Positions 23,459-33,424 of a stretch of 64,000 nt of DNA are shown here, piece after piece. The notes under the pieces were generated by a model that saw nothing but the letters and a program-made list of their open reading frames with translations, searched no databases and was not told where the DNA came from. The stretch's first letter is position 1. The number at the start of each line of letters is the position of its first letter. The stretch is from Acidobacteria bacterium Ga0077522 (GTDB lineage Bacteria > Acidobacteriota > Vicinamibacteria > Vicinamibacterales > Vicinamibacteraceae). The position numbers were made by a program, and so were the translations under genes. Location of the stretch: the NCBI GenBank assembly GCA_001464065.1, contig LNDN01000001.1:1-64000 (forward strand), written 5' to 3'.

Positions 23459-24334
23459 TCAGCGCGGTCCCCCGTCGGTGAGGTCGTTGAGACGCCAGTC
23501 GTAGGCCGAGTAGGCCAGCGTGAACGTGTTGCGACGCAGGCCGCGGGCCTCGGTCGGCAGCACGTGCGGCAACACCATGTGCAGCACCGCGAGTTCGATC
23601 GGGCTGCGCTTCGCGAAGATCTCCGCATCGCCGGACCAGGCCCTGGTGAACTCGGCCTGGCGCCAGCCGAAGATCGGCGAGATCTCGATGCGGTCGGCGG
23701 CCGGGTCGTAGCGGAAGCACTCGTTGCGCGACACGCATTCGGCCGCGACCGAGGCGAGCTGCTGCTCGAGCCGCGCCGCCGTGAACGCCTCGCTGCGCAG
23801 GCGTCCGCCGCCGAGCGAGCCGCGCCCGAGGGCGAAGTACATCCGCGGGTCGTCGAAGGTCGGCAACACCTGCTTCTCGATGTCCTCGAGCGACAGCAGT
23901 CGACCGCCGATGCGATGCCGCTTCGCCACGTAGGCGCCCGGCACGTGCTGGATGCTGTCGGAGGGGTACTGTGCCGACGCCCCCTTGATCGGGTAGGCGT
24001 TGATCACGGTCCTGAGGACGGTGGCGTTGTAGGCGTTGAGCCAGAAGGCGGCCTGCTCCGGGCGCGACCAGGCCTCGAACGCCGCGGCGGGGACGTCGAG
24101 GTTGCTGACGTAGCGGTCGAGGCGAGCCCGCTCGGCACGGAGGGCCCGGTAGTAGACGAGGCCCTCCCGCACGTACGTGTCGAGGATGACGTCCAGCCCG
24201 GCGTGCATGCCGACATCGGCCGGCGAGACGGTCTGCGCAACGGCTGGCTGCCAGGCGCGCGGCAGCAAGAGCAGCCCGAGCGCGATCAGCAGCGCGGCGG
24301 GACCTGTGGCACGAAGAAACATGGCGCGGGTCAC
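23459..24334 (-). CDS. DUF547-domain secreted protein
   Basis: Signal peptide; QAAFWLNAYNATVLRTVI, FALGRGSLGGGRLRSEAF. Confidence 0.82.
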   Translation of the reverse strand: MTRAMFLRATGPAALLIALGLLLLPRAWQPAVAQTVSPADVGMHAGLDVILDTYVREGLVYYRALRAERARLDRYVSNLDVPAAAFEAWSRPEQAAFWLNAYNATVLRTVINAYPIKGASAQYPSDSIQHVPGAYVAKRHRIGGRLLSLEDIEKQVLPTFDDPRMYFALGRGSLGGGRLRSEAFTAARLEQQLASVAAECVSRNECFRYDPAADRIEISPIFGWRQAEFTRAWSGDAEIFAKRSPIELAVLHMVLPHVLPTEARGLRRNTFTLAYSAYDWRLNDLTDGGPR

Positions 24335-24338
24335 TGTA

Positions 24339-25157
24339 TCACTCGTCAGGAAGTGCGAACGTATCCGTGAGCCACGACGCCAGCGCGGCCGTGAAGGCGG
24401 CCGGTTGCTCGACGTTGGCGAGGTGCCCGGCGCCGGGGATCGTGACCAGGCGCGCGCCGGCGATGCCCTCGGCGATCACGCGCGAGAGATCCGGCGGGGT
24501 GAGCGTGTCCTCCGCCCCCACCACCACGAGCGTCGGGCACGTGATGGTGGCCAGGGTCGCTCGGCTGTCGGGCCGGGTCCGCAGCGCCTCGAGCGCGTCG
24601 GCGACCCCGGCCGGATCCGCTTCACAGGCCCACGCACGGACCTGCACCGCGACGTGGGGATCGGTGACGTGGGTCGTGGCCCCGAGGAGGCCCGGCAGCA
24701 TCGCCTCGATGACCGCGGCCGTGCCGTCGCGCGCGGCCGTGCCCTGCATGGCCACGCGGCGGGCACGCGCCTCGTCCGAGTCGGCGTCGGCTCGCGTGTC
24801 GGCCAGCACGAGCCCACGGATCGCCGACGGTCGCTGTCGCCAGCACTCGAACGCCACGTAGCCGCCCATCGACAGCCCGGCCAGCACGACGGGCCCGATC
24901 GCGAGAGCGTCGATGAGTGCGAGCACGTCACGCGCATGGTCCTGCACGTGGCGCGCCGGTGCCGCGCCGCGCGGTGATCGGCCGAGGCCGCGCAGGTCTG
25001 GCGCGATGCCGCGCCACCCCTCGGGAAGCGTCGTCAGTTGCGGCGCCCACATGCGGGCGTTCAGGGGGAAGGCGTGCAGGAACACGAGCGGGAGCCCGCC
25101 ACCCGCGTCGGTCACCGACAGGCGTGTGGTCCCGAGCGTGACGTCGTGCGTGGTCAT
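24339..25157 (-). CDS. Alpha/beta hydrolase
   Basis: LVFLHAFPLNARMW, GLSMGG nucleophile elbow, GAGHLANVEQP. Confidence 0.92.
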   Translation of the reverse strand: MTTHDVTLGTTRLSVTDAGGGLPLVFLHAFPLNARMWAPQLTTLPEGWRGIAPDLRGLGRSPRGAAPARHVQDHARDVLALIDALAIGPVVLAGLSMGGYVAFECWRQRPSAIRGLVLADTRADADSDEARARRVAMQGTAARDGTAAVIEAMLPGLLGATTHVTDPHVAVQVRAWACEADPAGVADALEALRTRPDSRATLATITCPTLVVVGAEDTLTPPDLSRVIAEGIAGARLVTIPGAGHLANVEQPAAFTAALASWLTDTFALPDE

Positions 25158-25199
25158 GCCGACATTATGGAACCGGGCGCGTCCCTGTATCATCGACGC

Positions 25200-26993
25200 G
25201 TGAGCCGGCACGTCTGGGCGATCTGCCTCGTGGCCTGGCTCGGAGTGGCGCTCTGGCAGGCCAATCCGGTTCGTGTGGGCGACGGGCACGAGCACGTGGC
25301 CGTGGCGCTCGGTCTGGCCAGAGGCGACGGCCCCTCGTTCGCGCTCGACCAGATCCCGTCTCTCGAAGCCGAACTCCGGGCCCTGGGTCCTTCCTTTGCC
25401 AACGCCTCTCTCTCGCATCCCGACCTGGTCGGTCGCGACGGGCGGCAGGACGTACCGCATTTCTGGCTGTATCCGCTGCTGGCGGCCCCGGCGGTCAAGG
25501 TCGCCCTGCTGCTCGGGGTGTCGCCGCTGTGGGGCTTCGTCGCGCTGCACGCCGCGCTGCTGGCCGGCCTCGCCGCGCTCATCCTCTCGCGCCCCGCGCC
25601 TGTCTGGACGTCCCTCCTGCTGCTGAGCCCGCTGGTGTGGTGGCTCGACAAACCCTCGACCGACGTGCTGCTGGTGGCCTGCCTCGCCGGCGCGATGCTG
25701 CTGTGGACGACGCGGCCCGCGGTCTCGATGGTGCTGCTGGGCATCGGCGCGAGCCAGAACCCCGGACTCGTCCTGGTGGCCGCCCTCTTCGCGGCCTGGG
25801 GTTCGATCGAGCGCGTCGCCCGGCTGATGTGTCGCCGCTGGCAGACCGGCGTGCTCCTGGCCGCCCTGCTGATCGCCCTGCCCTCGGCGTACTACCTCTG
25901 GCGCCTCGGCATCCCGTCGCCGCTGACGGCCTCCACGGTGACCCGCTGGCCCGGGCTACCGGATGCGCTGTTCCCCTTCACGGACGTCTCGGTGGGGCTC
26001 ATCTTCCGCTACCCGCCATTCGTGCTCGCCGTCCTCGTGGCGGCCATCTGGATGGCCTGGCGCGAACTCTGGCGCCTGCGCGAACCGTTCATCGCCACGA
26101 CGATGCTCGCCGCGCTCGCCCTGCTCTGGGCGGTGGGGCAACCGGTCAGCCAGAACCACGGCGGCAGCCCGGACCTCAGCCGCTATGCGCTGTGGCTGAT
26201 GCCCCTGGCCCTGCCACTGCTGCAACTGGCCGGGACCAGTACGAGCCCGGTCATGCACCGCGCCGGTCTCGCCCTCGCGCTGCTCTCGGCCGGCTGGACC
26301 CTGGTGGCCTTCCCGCCATCGCGACCGGAAGGCCATCTGCAGGCGACGCCGTTCGCCGCGTGGCTGTGGACGCGCCATCCGATGTGGAACGATCCCCGCC
26401 CCGAGGTGTTCGCGGAGCGGGTCTCCCACGCCGAACCGGCGGTCGTGCCCTCGGCCACGCCGGGCTGCGAGAAAGTGTTGCTGTACGAGGGTCTGTGGCC
26501 GGCCCACTGCCTGCCGCAGGGCACGCCCCCGGACGCCTGCCTCGATTCGCAACGGTTCTGTTACGCGAATCGGACGGCGACGGGGGCCGGCTACCTGTTC
26601 ATGGTGGAACCGCTGCGTCCCGGCTTCCCGGTGGTGCAGGCCGAGAAGTCGTGGGCACGCGCCACGCCGGCGGTCGCGACGATGCGGCAGCTGGTGCGCG
26701 GGCTCGAGTTCGGCGAGCCCGAGCACGCACTGGTGGCGTTGCGCGGCCTGTGGAACGCCGCGTGGATCCAGGAGTGGAGCGGCCCGACGCGCTCGGTGTT
26801 CTACGTGCGCAACACCCGCCCGGACGCCCGCATCGGTGTGCGCGTCCGGCAGAAGGTGCTGGCGCGGGTCATCGACCTCAATCGCGCCGTGGAGATCGCG
26901 ACCTACCCGATTGAACCGGGCACGCGGCATCCGGAGTCGATTCCGCTGCCCGATGCCGCGCCGGACCTCGCGATCACGTTCGAGCCGCGCTGA
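25200..26993 (+). CDS. Polytopic membrane protein of unknown function
   Basis: Multiple TM segments; GTG start inferred. Confidence 0.65.
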   Translation: MSRHVWAICLVAWLGVALWQANPVRVGDGHEHVAVALGLARGDGPSFALDQIPSLEAELRALGPSFANASLSHPDLVGRDGRQDVPHFWLYPLLAAPAVKVALLLGVSPLWGFVALHAALLAGLAALILSRPAPVWTSLLLLSPLVWWLDKPSTDVLLVACLAGAMLLWTTRPAVSMVLLGIGASQNPGLVLVAALFAAWGSIERVARLMCRRWQTGVLLAALLIALPSAYYLWRLGIPSPLTASTVTRWPGLPDALFPFTDVSVGLIFRYPPFVLAVLVAAIWMAWRELWRLREPFIATTMLAALALLWAVGQPVSQNHGGSPDLSRYALWLMPLALPLLQLAGTSTSPVMHRAGLALALLSAGWTLVAFPPSRPEGHLQATPFAAWLWTRHPMWNDPRPEVFAERVSHAEPAVVPSATPGCEKVLLYEGLWPAHCLPQGTPPDACLDSQRFCYANRTATGAGYLFMVEPLRPGFPVVQAEKSWARATPAVATMRQLVRGLEFGEPEHALVALRGLWNAAWIQEWSGPTRSVFYVRNTRPDARIGVRVRQKVLARVIDLNRAVEIATYPIEPGTRHPESIPLPDAAPDLAITFEPR

Positions 26994-27020
26994 CGCGGCC
27001 CGTCGCCCCCGCCGCGACGA

Positions 27021-28250
27021 CTACTGCGAGCCCGCGCCCGGGTAAGACGCGCCGGCGGCGATCCAGCGCCGCAGCGTGTCGATCTGCTTCTCGGTGAGCG
27101 GGTCCTTGTCGAGCGGCATCTGGTCCTCGCCGTCGAGGCCCAGCACCCGCCGCAGGACCAGGCTGTTCTCCGGGTCACCCGGCTTGAGCAGCGCCCCGCT
27201 CTTGCCGCCCTTCTGCAGGGCCTCCACCGAGTCCATGCGCAGACGCGCCTTGACCTTGTCGGGGCCGTGACATTCCACACACGTGCGCTTGAAGATGGGC
27301 ATCACGTCCCGGGTGAAGTCGACGGCCTCCGCGGCCTGCGCTTCCGCCAGCACAGCAGCCGGGGAGGGGACCAGGCCATGCGGGGCCGTCTTCGCCGCCG
27401 GTACCGGGGCGACCGTCGAGGCCGGCGCGGGCACCGCCTCACGCGTCGGGACGGCGGCCAGTGGCGTGAGGGCGGCCGAGAGGACCGGCGCCGGGCCCGT
27501 CACGGGCGCCGAAGCGGGCGCCGGGGCGGCCGCGCGCGTCTCGACCGGTTCGGCCCGCTGATTCCACGGCAAGACGCCGGTGAGGTAGTCCTCACCATAG
27601 ACGAGGCCACCTCCCAGGTGTCCCGTCGCCCCCACCACGGCACTCGTGGCCAGGACGAGGCCCACGTACACCGCCACTGTCCGGACCCGACGCGCACGGC
27701 GGGCCATCTGCCCGACGCCCAGTGCGGCCGCCGCTGCTCCCAACGAAATCCAGCCCATCACCTGATGCCTTTCCACAGCCTGCGCTGCCTCGCCGACCAC
27801 CGCCTGGTGCCCGGCATTCACCGTGCCCAGGCACACCGCGGCCAGGGCCCCAATCACACCGAATGCCAGACAGTATGTCCCAGCTTCGGACGGGACCGTC
27901 CGGCGCCGCGCCACGTGCAGCAGCTCGATCACCGCCGCCATCGTCAGCAACGCGATCGGGAAGTGGACGACCATCGGGTGGAGTCGGCCCAACAACACCC
28001 AGCCCCACCAGGGACGCGGGCGGGCGGCGGGCGACGCGGCGGTCTCGGCCTGCCGCGGGCGGGCCCGCCCCAGGACGACCGGCGACGGGGCCGGGCGTGG
28101 TCGCGACACGGCGGTCGCGGTGACGGCCGTGTCGGCGAGCGACGGGCCGGCGGAGGTGCGGGCGAAGGCGGGAACGGCGACGGCCATGGCGACCGTCAAC
28201 AACACGACACAGGGCAGGCAGGTACGAGCTCCGAATGCACGAACGGTCAT
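27021..28250 (-). CDS. DUF2231-like membrane domain fused to planctomycete-type cytochrome c domain
   Basis: HPMVVHFPIALLTMAAVIELLH; FKRTCVECHGPDKVKARLRMDS heme motif. Confidence 0.82.
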   Translation of the reverse strand: MTVRAFGARTCLPCVVLLTVAMAVAVPAFARTSAGPSLADTAVTATAVSRPRPAPSPVVLGRARPRQAETAASPAARPRPWWGWVLLGRLHPMVVHFPIALLTMAAVIELLHVARRRTVPSEAGTYCLAFGVIGALAAVCLGTVNAGHQAVVGEAAQAVERHQVMGWISLGAAAAALGVGQMARRARRVRTVAVYVGLVLATSAVVGATGHLGGGLVYGEDYLTGVLPWNQRAEPVETRAAAPAPASAPVTGPAPVLSAALTPLAAVPTREAVPAPASTVAPVPAAKTAPHGLVPSPAAVLAEAQAAEAVDFTRDVMPIFKRTCVECHGPDKVKARLRMDSVEALQKGGKSGALLKPGDPENSLVLRRVLGLDGEDQMPLDKDPLTEKQIDTLRRWIAAGASYPGAGSQ

Positions 28251-28394
28251 GGGTCCTCTGATCCACGGCGGCGGGCAGCGTACCGAGTCTGAGTGGAATC
28301 CTTCAGACGGCTGACCCTGCCGGCTGGTCGGCACACGGCGCCGGGCCTCGTGTCGATGGTCGGCCACGCGCCAGCCGGGGTTAGGATCGAGAGT

Positions 28395-29345
28395 GTGCTC
28401 ACCCTTGCCCGTACCGCGTGGCTGGTGCTCGTCTACAACCTCGGGGTGATCGCGTGGGGCGCCTACGTCCGAGCGACCGGATCGGGCGCCGGGTGTGGTG
28501 CCCACTGGCCCCTCTGCGACGGACGGATCATCCCACGCAGCCTGGGCGTCGCCACGCTGATCGAGTACTCCCACCGGATCACGAGCGGCATCGCCCTGCT
28601 GTCGGTGGTCCTGCTGCTCCTCTGGGTCCGCAAGGCCTGCCCGGCAGGTCATCCAGCCAGGCGGGGCGCCCTGATGACGGTGATCTTCATGCTGACCGAG
28701 GCGGCCGTCGGCGCCGGTCTGGTGCTGTTCGAACTCGTCGCCGACAACGCCAGCATGGCCCGGGCGCTGTTCATGGCCGTCCACCTGACCAACACGTTCA
28801 TCCTCGTGGCCTGGCTGGCGCTCACCGCCTGGTGGCTGTCGGGCGGTGACGTCGTCTCGCTGACCGCACGACCGGGACGCACCGCCGCCATGGCGGGCTT
28901 GCTCGGCGCCCTGCTGATCGTGGGCGTGAGTGGCGCCATCGCGGCGCTGGGCGACACGCTGTTCCCGTCGCGCAGCCTCGCCGAGGCGCTGGCCGCCGAC
29001 CTCTCGCCGACGTCGCACGTGCTGCTCCGCCTGCGGGTCCTGCATCCCGCCTTCGCGATCGCCACGGCCATCCTCCTCGCGGTGGCGGCCCCCGTCCTCG
29101 CGCGCGGCAGTGACACGCCGGTGGCGACACGGCTGGCCCGCGCCGTCACGGCACTCGCCCTGAGCCAGCTGGTCGCCGGCGTGGTGAACGTGGTGCTGCT
29201 AGCGCCCGTCTGGATGCAATTGCTCCATCTGCTGCTGGCCGACGCGCTCTGGATCGCGCTGGTGCTGCTCGGCGCGGTCGTCCTGCGCCGTTCCCACCCG
29301 CTCCCCGTGACGGTCCGCCGGGCCGCGATGGCCCAGCGCGCCTGA
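28395..29345 (+). CDS. ctaA: COX15/CtaA-family heme A synthase-like protein
   Basis: GAYVRATGSGAGCGAHWPLCDGRIIP, EYSHRITSG, EAAVGAGLVLFELV, LHLLLADALWI. Confidence 0.85.
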   Translation: MLTLARTAWLVLVYNLGVIAWGAYVRATGSGAGCGAHWPLCDGRIIPRSLGVATLIEYSHRITSGIALLSVVLLLLWVRKACPAGHPARRGALMTVIFMLTEAAVGAGLVLFELVADNASMARALFMAVHLTNTFILVAWLALTAWWLSGGDVVSLTARPGRTAAMAGLLGALLIVGVSGAIAALGDTLFPSRSLAEALAADLSPTSHVLLRLRVLHPAFAIATAILLAVAAPVLARGSDTPVATRLARAVTALALSQLVAGVVNVVLLAPVWMQLLHLLLADALWIALVLLGAVVLRRSHPLPVTVRRAAMAQRA

Positions 29346-29352
29346 GCCCGAT

Positions 29353-30204
29353 CTAGCTGCCGGCGGCAGCGAAGGTGTCGCACGCCTTGACGTCGCCCGT
29401 CTGCAGACCGCGCCGCAGCCACTCGGCGCGCTGGGCCGCGGACCCGTGCGTGAAGCTCTCGGGGCGGACCCGCCCCGACGACTGCCGCTGCAGCGTGTCG
29501 TCGCCGATGGCGGAGGCGGCACGCAGGCCTTCCTCGGCGTCACCCGGCTCCATGATGCCGCGCTGGGCGGTCGAGTGGCCCCACACGCCGGCGAAGCAGT
29601 CGGCCTGCAGTTCCATCAGCACCGAGAGCTGATTGGCCTGGCGCGGCGACCGCTGCTGCAGGGCGCGGACCTGCCGCTCGATGCCCAGCAGGTTCTGCAC
29701 GTGGTGCCCGACCTCGTGCGCGATGACGTAGGCCTGGGCGAAGTCGCCGGGCGCGCCGAAGCGCCGATCCAGCTGGTCGAAGAACTCGAGATCGAGATAG
29801 ACCTTCTGATCGCCGGGACAGTAGAACGGGCCCATGGCGCTCTCGCCGAGGCCACACGCCGACTCGGTGGCGCCGCGGAAGAGCACGAGCGTCGACTTCT
29901 GGTAGCGACCGCCGAGCAGTCGTGCCCAGGTCGCCTGCAGGTCGTCGAGCATCTGCCCGATCTCGACCACCTTGGCCTCTTCCTGGGGGGTCGTCTCCAG
30001 CGGTCCCGCCTGGCCGGAGTCCTGCGACGGCATCTGCGCCTGCTGCTGCAGGACCGGCGACACCATGTCGCGGCCCAGCACGAGACTCAGGATGAACAGC
30101 AGCACGATGCCGCCGATGCCCATCGACGCCCCGCGCCCGCCCATGCGCACCGCGCGGCGATCTTCGATGTCACCGCTCCTCTGCCCTCCGGGGTTCCAGC
30201 GCAA
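29353..30204 (-). CDS. KPN_02809/YpfJ-family neutral zinc metallopeptidase
   Basis: MRWNPGGQRSGDIEDRR, HEVGHHVQNLLG. Confidence 0.92.
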   Translation of the reverse strand: MRWNPGGQRSGDIEDRRAVRMGGRGASMGIGGIVLLFILSLVLGRDMVSPVLQQQAQMPSQDSGQAGPLETTPQEEAKVVEIGQMLDDLQATWARLLGGRYQKSTLVLFRGATESACGLGESAMGPFYCPGDQKVYLDLEFFDQLDRRFGAPGDFAQAYVIAHEVGHHVQNLLGIERQVRALQQRSPRQANQLSVLMELQADCFAGVWGHSTAQRGIMEPGDAEEGLRAASAIGDDTLQRQSSGRVRPESFTHGSAAQRAEWLRRGLQTGDVKACDTFAAAGS

Positions 30205-30327
30205 CGTCCAACTCCTTTGCTAGACGGGACCTCGACGGTCCCGATGTGACGACCCGCGCATGCGCACCGCGCACCAGCATACGCGCGCACGGAACGACAG
30301 GCCCGGCGTGATCGTCTCTCCGCGATC

Positions 30328-30792
30328 ATGCGCGCCCTCATCGGTCCTCTCGTGCTGACGCTGGGCCTGACCTGCAGCCCCGCGACCCTCGCCCAGACAC
30401 CCGCACCTGCGGCACAGGCCCCGGCGTCCCCCGCCAGCGTGACGCTCCCGCCCGAGCTCGACCGCGTGCTTCGCGACTACGAGAGCCGCTTCGGTGCACG
30501 GGACGCCATCGGCCTGGCGCGCCTGTTCGTGGACGATGGCTGGGTGCTCTCGTCGGGCCGGCCTCCGATCCGCGGGCGCGACGCCATCGCCGCCCACTAT
30601 GCGACCAGCGGAGGCGTCCTGCGCCTGCGAGCGCTGACCTGGGCTGCCGACGGCCGCACGGGCTTCATTGTCGGCGCCTACGCCTTCGGCACGGGAACCC
30701 CAGACGACGGCAAGTTCACCCTGACCCTCCGGAAGGTGGACGGCCGCTGGCTGATCGTCTCCGACATGGACAACGGCAACCGCCCGCAGTGA
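30328..30792 (+). CDS. NTF2-like/DUF4440-type secreted protein
   Basis: Signal peptide; ELDRVLRDYESRFGARDAIGLARLFVDDGWVLSSGRPPIRGRDAI. Confidence 0.8.
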   Translation: MRALIGPLVLTLGLTCSPATLAQTPAPAAQAPASPASVTLPPELDRVLRDYESRFGARDAIGLARLFVDDGWVLSSGRPPIRGRDAIAAHYATSGGVLRLRALTWAADGRTGFIVGAYAFGTGTPDDGKFTLTLRKVDGRWLIVSDMDNGNRPQ

Positions 30793-30851
30793 CGCCGACC
30801 GGGCCTCATCGTCCCGCCTGACCCGTCCGTCGTCTCCGCATCAGCCCGGGC

Positions 30852-31826
30852 TCACCGCTCGAGGGCGTCGGCGATCGCCGTCGGGACGCTGAACGCCGTG
30901 CCGTGGCGCATGCCCTCGGGGAACGTCACGTCGGCAACCGGCGTGAAGGTCCGGAAGTCGCGCGTGTCCATCGCGCCATAGCGCTTGCGGGTGTACTCGT
31001 CGTAGTAGATGCGCCAGGTGGTGCCGAGGCGCAGGACGGTGGGGCCCTCCACCCAGTCGGGCGAGAAGGCCGACGACGCCCCGCCGTACGGCCCGGCCAT
31101 CGACGCGGCCGTCGCCACCCGCAGGTGCTTGCGCGCCACCGGGTAGCGTGTCTCGTCTTTCACGACCAGCACCGCGCGGGCCCCGTCGTGCACCACGACG
31201 CCATCGATGGCGTTGAAGCCACCGTCGTAGAAGAGCCGAGCGGGCGTCCAGGTGACGAAGTCCTTCGTCGTGGTGGCGTACAGTCGATGGTTGAGCCGGC
31301 CACCGGGCCGTTCGTCGCCGCCCTCGACGGTCTCGGCAAAACGCCCGGCGATCGTCGACGCCCACACCACCAGGTACTCCTGCGCCGTGGCGTCGTAATG
31401 AATCTCGGGTGCCCAGACGTTCTGCACGCCTGTCGTCTCCTCGAGGACGGGCACGAAGGTCTGCGCGGTCCACTGCTGCAGGTCACTCGAGTGGGCGACG
31501 CCGAAGCCGTGGTCCCACCAACCCGTGGTCCACACCAGATGAAAGCGTGCGTCTGGTCCGCGGACGATGCTCGGATCCCGCATCAGTCTGGTGCCGACCG
31601 CGGGTGCGAGGAAGGCACGGCCGTCGGCCACACGGCGCCAGCGTGCGCCGTCCTCACTGCGGGCGAAGTGCAGCCCGTCTTCGCCGTTGCCGGTGAAGTA
31701 GCTGAAGAGGTAGGCCTCGGACCGACTCGGAGCGGACGGCTGCGCGGCGACAGACAGTGCGGCGGCGGCGAGGCCGAGCGCGAGCAGGGCGAGACGGGCG
31801 GGCGTGGGCCACGCACGACGCGTCAC
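30852..31826 (-). CDS. GH43-like five-bladed beta-propeller glycosidase-related protein
   Basis: SYFTGNGEDGLHFARSEDG, RDPSIVRGPDARFHLVWTTGW, VWAPEIHYD. Confidence 0.75.
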   Translation of the reverse strand: MTRRAWPTPARLALLALGLAAAALSVAAQPSAPSRSEAYLFSYFTGNGEDGLHFARSEDGARWRRVADGRAFLAPAVGTRLMRDPSIVRGPDARFHLVWTTGWWDHGFGVAHSSDLQQWTAQTFVPVLEETTGVQNVWAPEIHYDATAQEYLVVWASTIAGRFAETVEGGDERPGGRLNHRLYATTTKDFVTWTPARLFYDGGFNAIDGVVVHDGARAVLVVKDETRYPVARKHLRVATAASMAGPYGGASSAFSPDWVEGPTVLRLGTTWRIYYDEYTRKRYGAMDTRDFRTFTPVADVTFPEGMRHGTAFSVPTAIADALER

Positions 31827-32212
31827 GAGGCCCTCGCCTCACGGGCCGTGCGGGCCGCACGGCGCACGGCCTGCACGCGATCCTTGCGAAGATGCTGCTG
31901 GCCCCACTGCTCGATGGCGACGACCACGGGTCGCAGGGCGTCGCCCGCCGGTGTGAGCGAGTAGAGCGTGCGGGGGGGCGTGGACGACTCGACGCGACGC
32001 GCGAGCACATCGAGGCGGACGAGCGTATCGAGGCGCTGCGCCAGCGTGGAGGGATTGCACCCGCCGATCGCCCGCGCCAGTTCGTTGAACCCCATCGGGC
32101 CCTCGATCAACGCATGGACGATCTGCATCGTCCATTTCCCCTGCAGGACGGCGATGGCGTCGTACACGGGACAGAAGGGATCCGAGGCACGGGCGGGGGC
32201 AACGCGGGGCAC
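31823..32212 (-). CDS. HxlR/DUF24-family winged-helix regulator
   Basis: CPVYDAIAVLQGKWTMQIVHALIEGPMGFNELARAIGGCNPSTLAQRLDTLV. Confidence 0.92.
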   Translation of the reverse strand: MPRVAPARASDPFCPVYDAIAVLQGKWTMQIVHALIEGPMGFNELARAIGGCNPSTLAQRLDTLVRLDVLARRVESSTPPRTLYSLTPAGDALRPVVVAIEQWGQQHLRKDRVQAVRRAARTAREARAS

Positions 32213-32244
32213 GGCTCAGCGTAGCAGAGCAGTCGCCTGCAATC

Positions 32245-32282
32245 CATAGCTACTTGCATTTTCATAGCGAGTGACGGATACT
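32245..32282 (+). promoter_or_regulatory. Candidate promoter TTGCAT-17-GATACT with flanking CATAGC direct repeats (possible HxlR operator)
   Basis: catagctacTTGCATtttcatagcgagtgacgGATACT in divergent intergenic region. Confidence 0.4.
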
Positions 32283-32379
32283 GGTGTCCGGCCACGGCCC
32301 GCGCTGCGGGCGCGCCTGACGCGGGCGCGCGGGCCTGCTCCTTCCAGACGAGGGAGTCGCCGACAAAGGACAGCTCGTC

Positions 32380-33369
32380 ATGAAAAGTCTCACCGGTCTG
32401 CACCACGTGACCGCCATCGCTGGCCCCGCGCAGGAGAATCTCGACTTCTACGCCGGCATCCTCGGCATGCGCCTGGTGAAGAAGAGCGTCAACCAGGACG
32501 ACCCGGGCACCTATCACCTCTTCTACGCCGATGCGGCCGGTCATCCCGGGACGGACCTCACGTTCTTCCCCTGGTCGCACATGGCGCCGTCGCGCCTGGG
32601 GCACGGCCTCGCCACCGAGGTGCAGTTGACCGTCCCGCTGGGCTCGCTCGACTTCTGGGGCGAGCGGCTCGCGCGCTACGGCGTGACGGTCGGTGCGGTC
32701 GAGACCCGTTTCGGCGACCGCGTCCTGCCACTGGCGGACCCGCACGGACTGCAGGTGGCGCTGGTCGAAGCGGCCGAGGTCACCACGCGCGGCTTCGAGC
32801 CGTGGACGCAGAGCCCGGTGCCCGTCGCGCGACAGATTCGCGGCCTGCATGGGGCACGCACCTGGCAGCGGGATCGCGCGGCCAGCGGCTGGTTCCTGAC
32901 CAGCGTGCTCGGCTTCACGGAACAGCGCACCGAGCACGACTGGACGCGCTACGTGCTCGGCGAGGGCGGCCCGGGGCGGGTGCTCGACGTCCGCGAGACG
33001 CCAGACGCCCACCGCGGCGCGTGGGGCACCGGCAGCATCCATCACCTCGCCTGGCGCGTCGACGACGAGGCGCACGAACTCGAGGTGCGGAGCGCGATCG
33101 AGACGATCGGCTTGCGCCCGACGCCGGTCATCGACCGGTTCTGGTTCAAGTCGGTGTACTTCAAGGAGCCGGGCGGCGTGCTCTTCGAGCTGGCGACCGA
33201 CGGTCCCGGCTTCGCGGTCGACGAGGAGGCGGCACACCTCGGCGAGTCCCTCGTGTTGCCGCCGTGGCTCGAGTCGCAGCGCGCGGCCATCGAGCGCGGC
33301 GTCCCCGCGCTGACCTACCCGCCGGTGGTCGAACCGTCAGGGTCGCCTTCCGCCTCCGAGATCCGCTGA
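32380..33369 (+). CDS. Ring-cleaving dioxygenase, glyoxalase/bleomycin-resistance fold (MhqO/PcpA-like)
   Basis: MKSLTGLHHVTAIAGPAQENLDFYAGILGMRLVKKSVNQDDPGTYHLFYAD. Confidence 0.9.
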   Translation: MKSLTGLHHVTAIAGPAQENLDFYAGILGMRLVKKSVNQDDPGTYHLFYADAAGHPGTDLTFFPWSHMAPSRLGHGLATEVQLTVPLGSLDFWGERLARYGVTVGAVETRFGDRVLPLADPHGLQVALVEAAEVTTRGFEPWTQSPVPVARQIRGLHGARTWQRDRAASGWFLTSVLGFTEQRTEHDWTRYVLGEGGPGRVLDVRETPDAHRGAWGTGSIHHLAWRVDDEAHELEVRSAIETIGLRPTPVIDRFWFKSVYFKEPGGVLFELATDGPGFAVDEEAAHLGESLVLPPWLESQRAAIERGVPALTYPPVVEPSGSPSASEIR

Positions 33370-33387
33370 TCTAGAGGCTGCCCATGG

Positions 33388-33416
33388 ACCGGAGCCACTC
33401 GAAGTACGGCTCCGGT
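33388..33416. terminator. 9-bp hairpin between convergent genes (bidirectional terminator-like)
   Basis: accggagcc-actcgaagtac-ggctccggt. Confidence 0.45.
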
Positions 33417-33424
33417 GCCACCTT

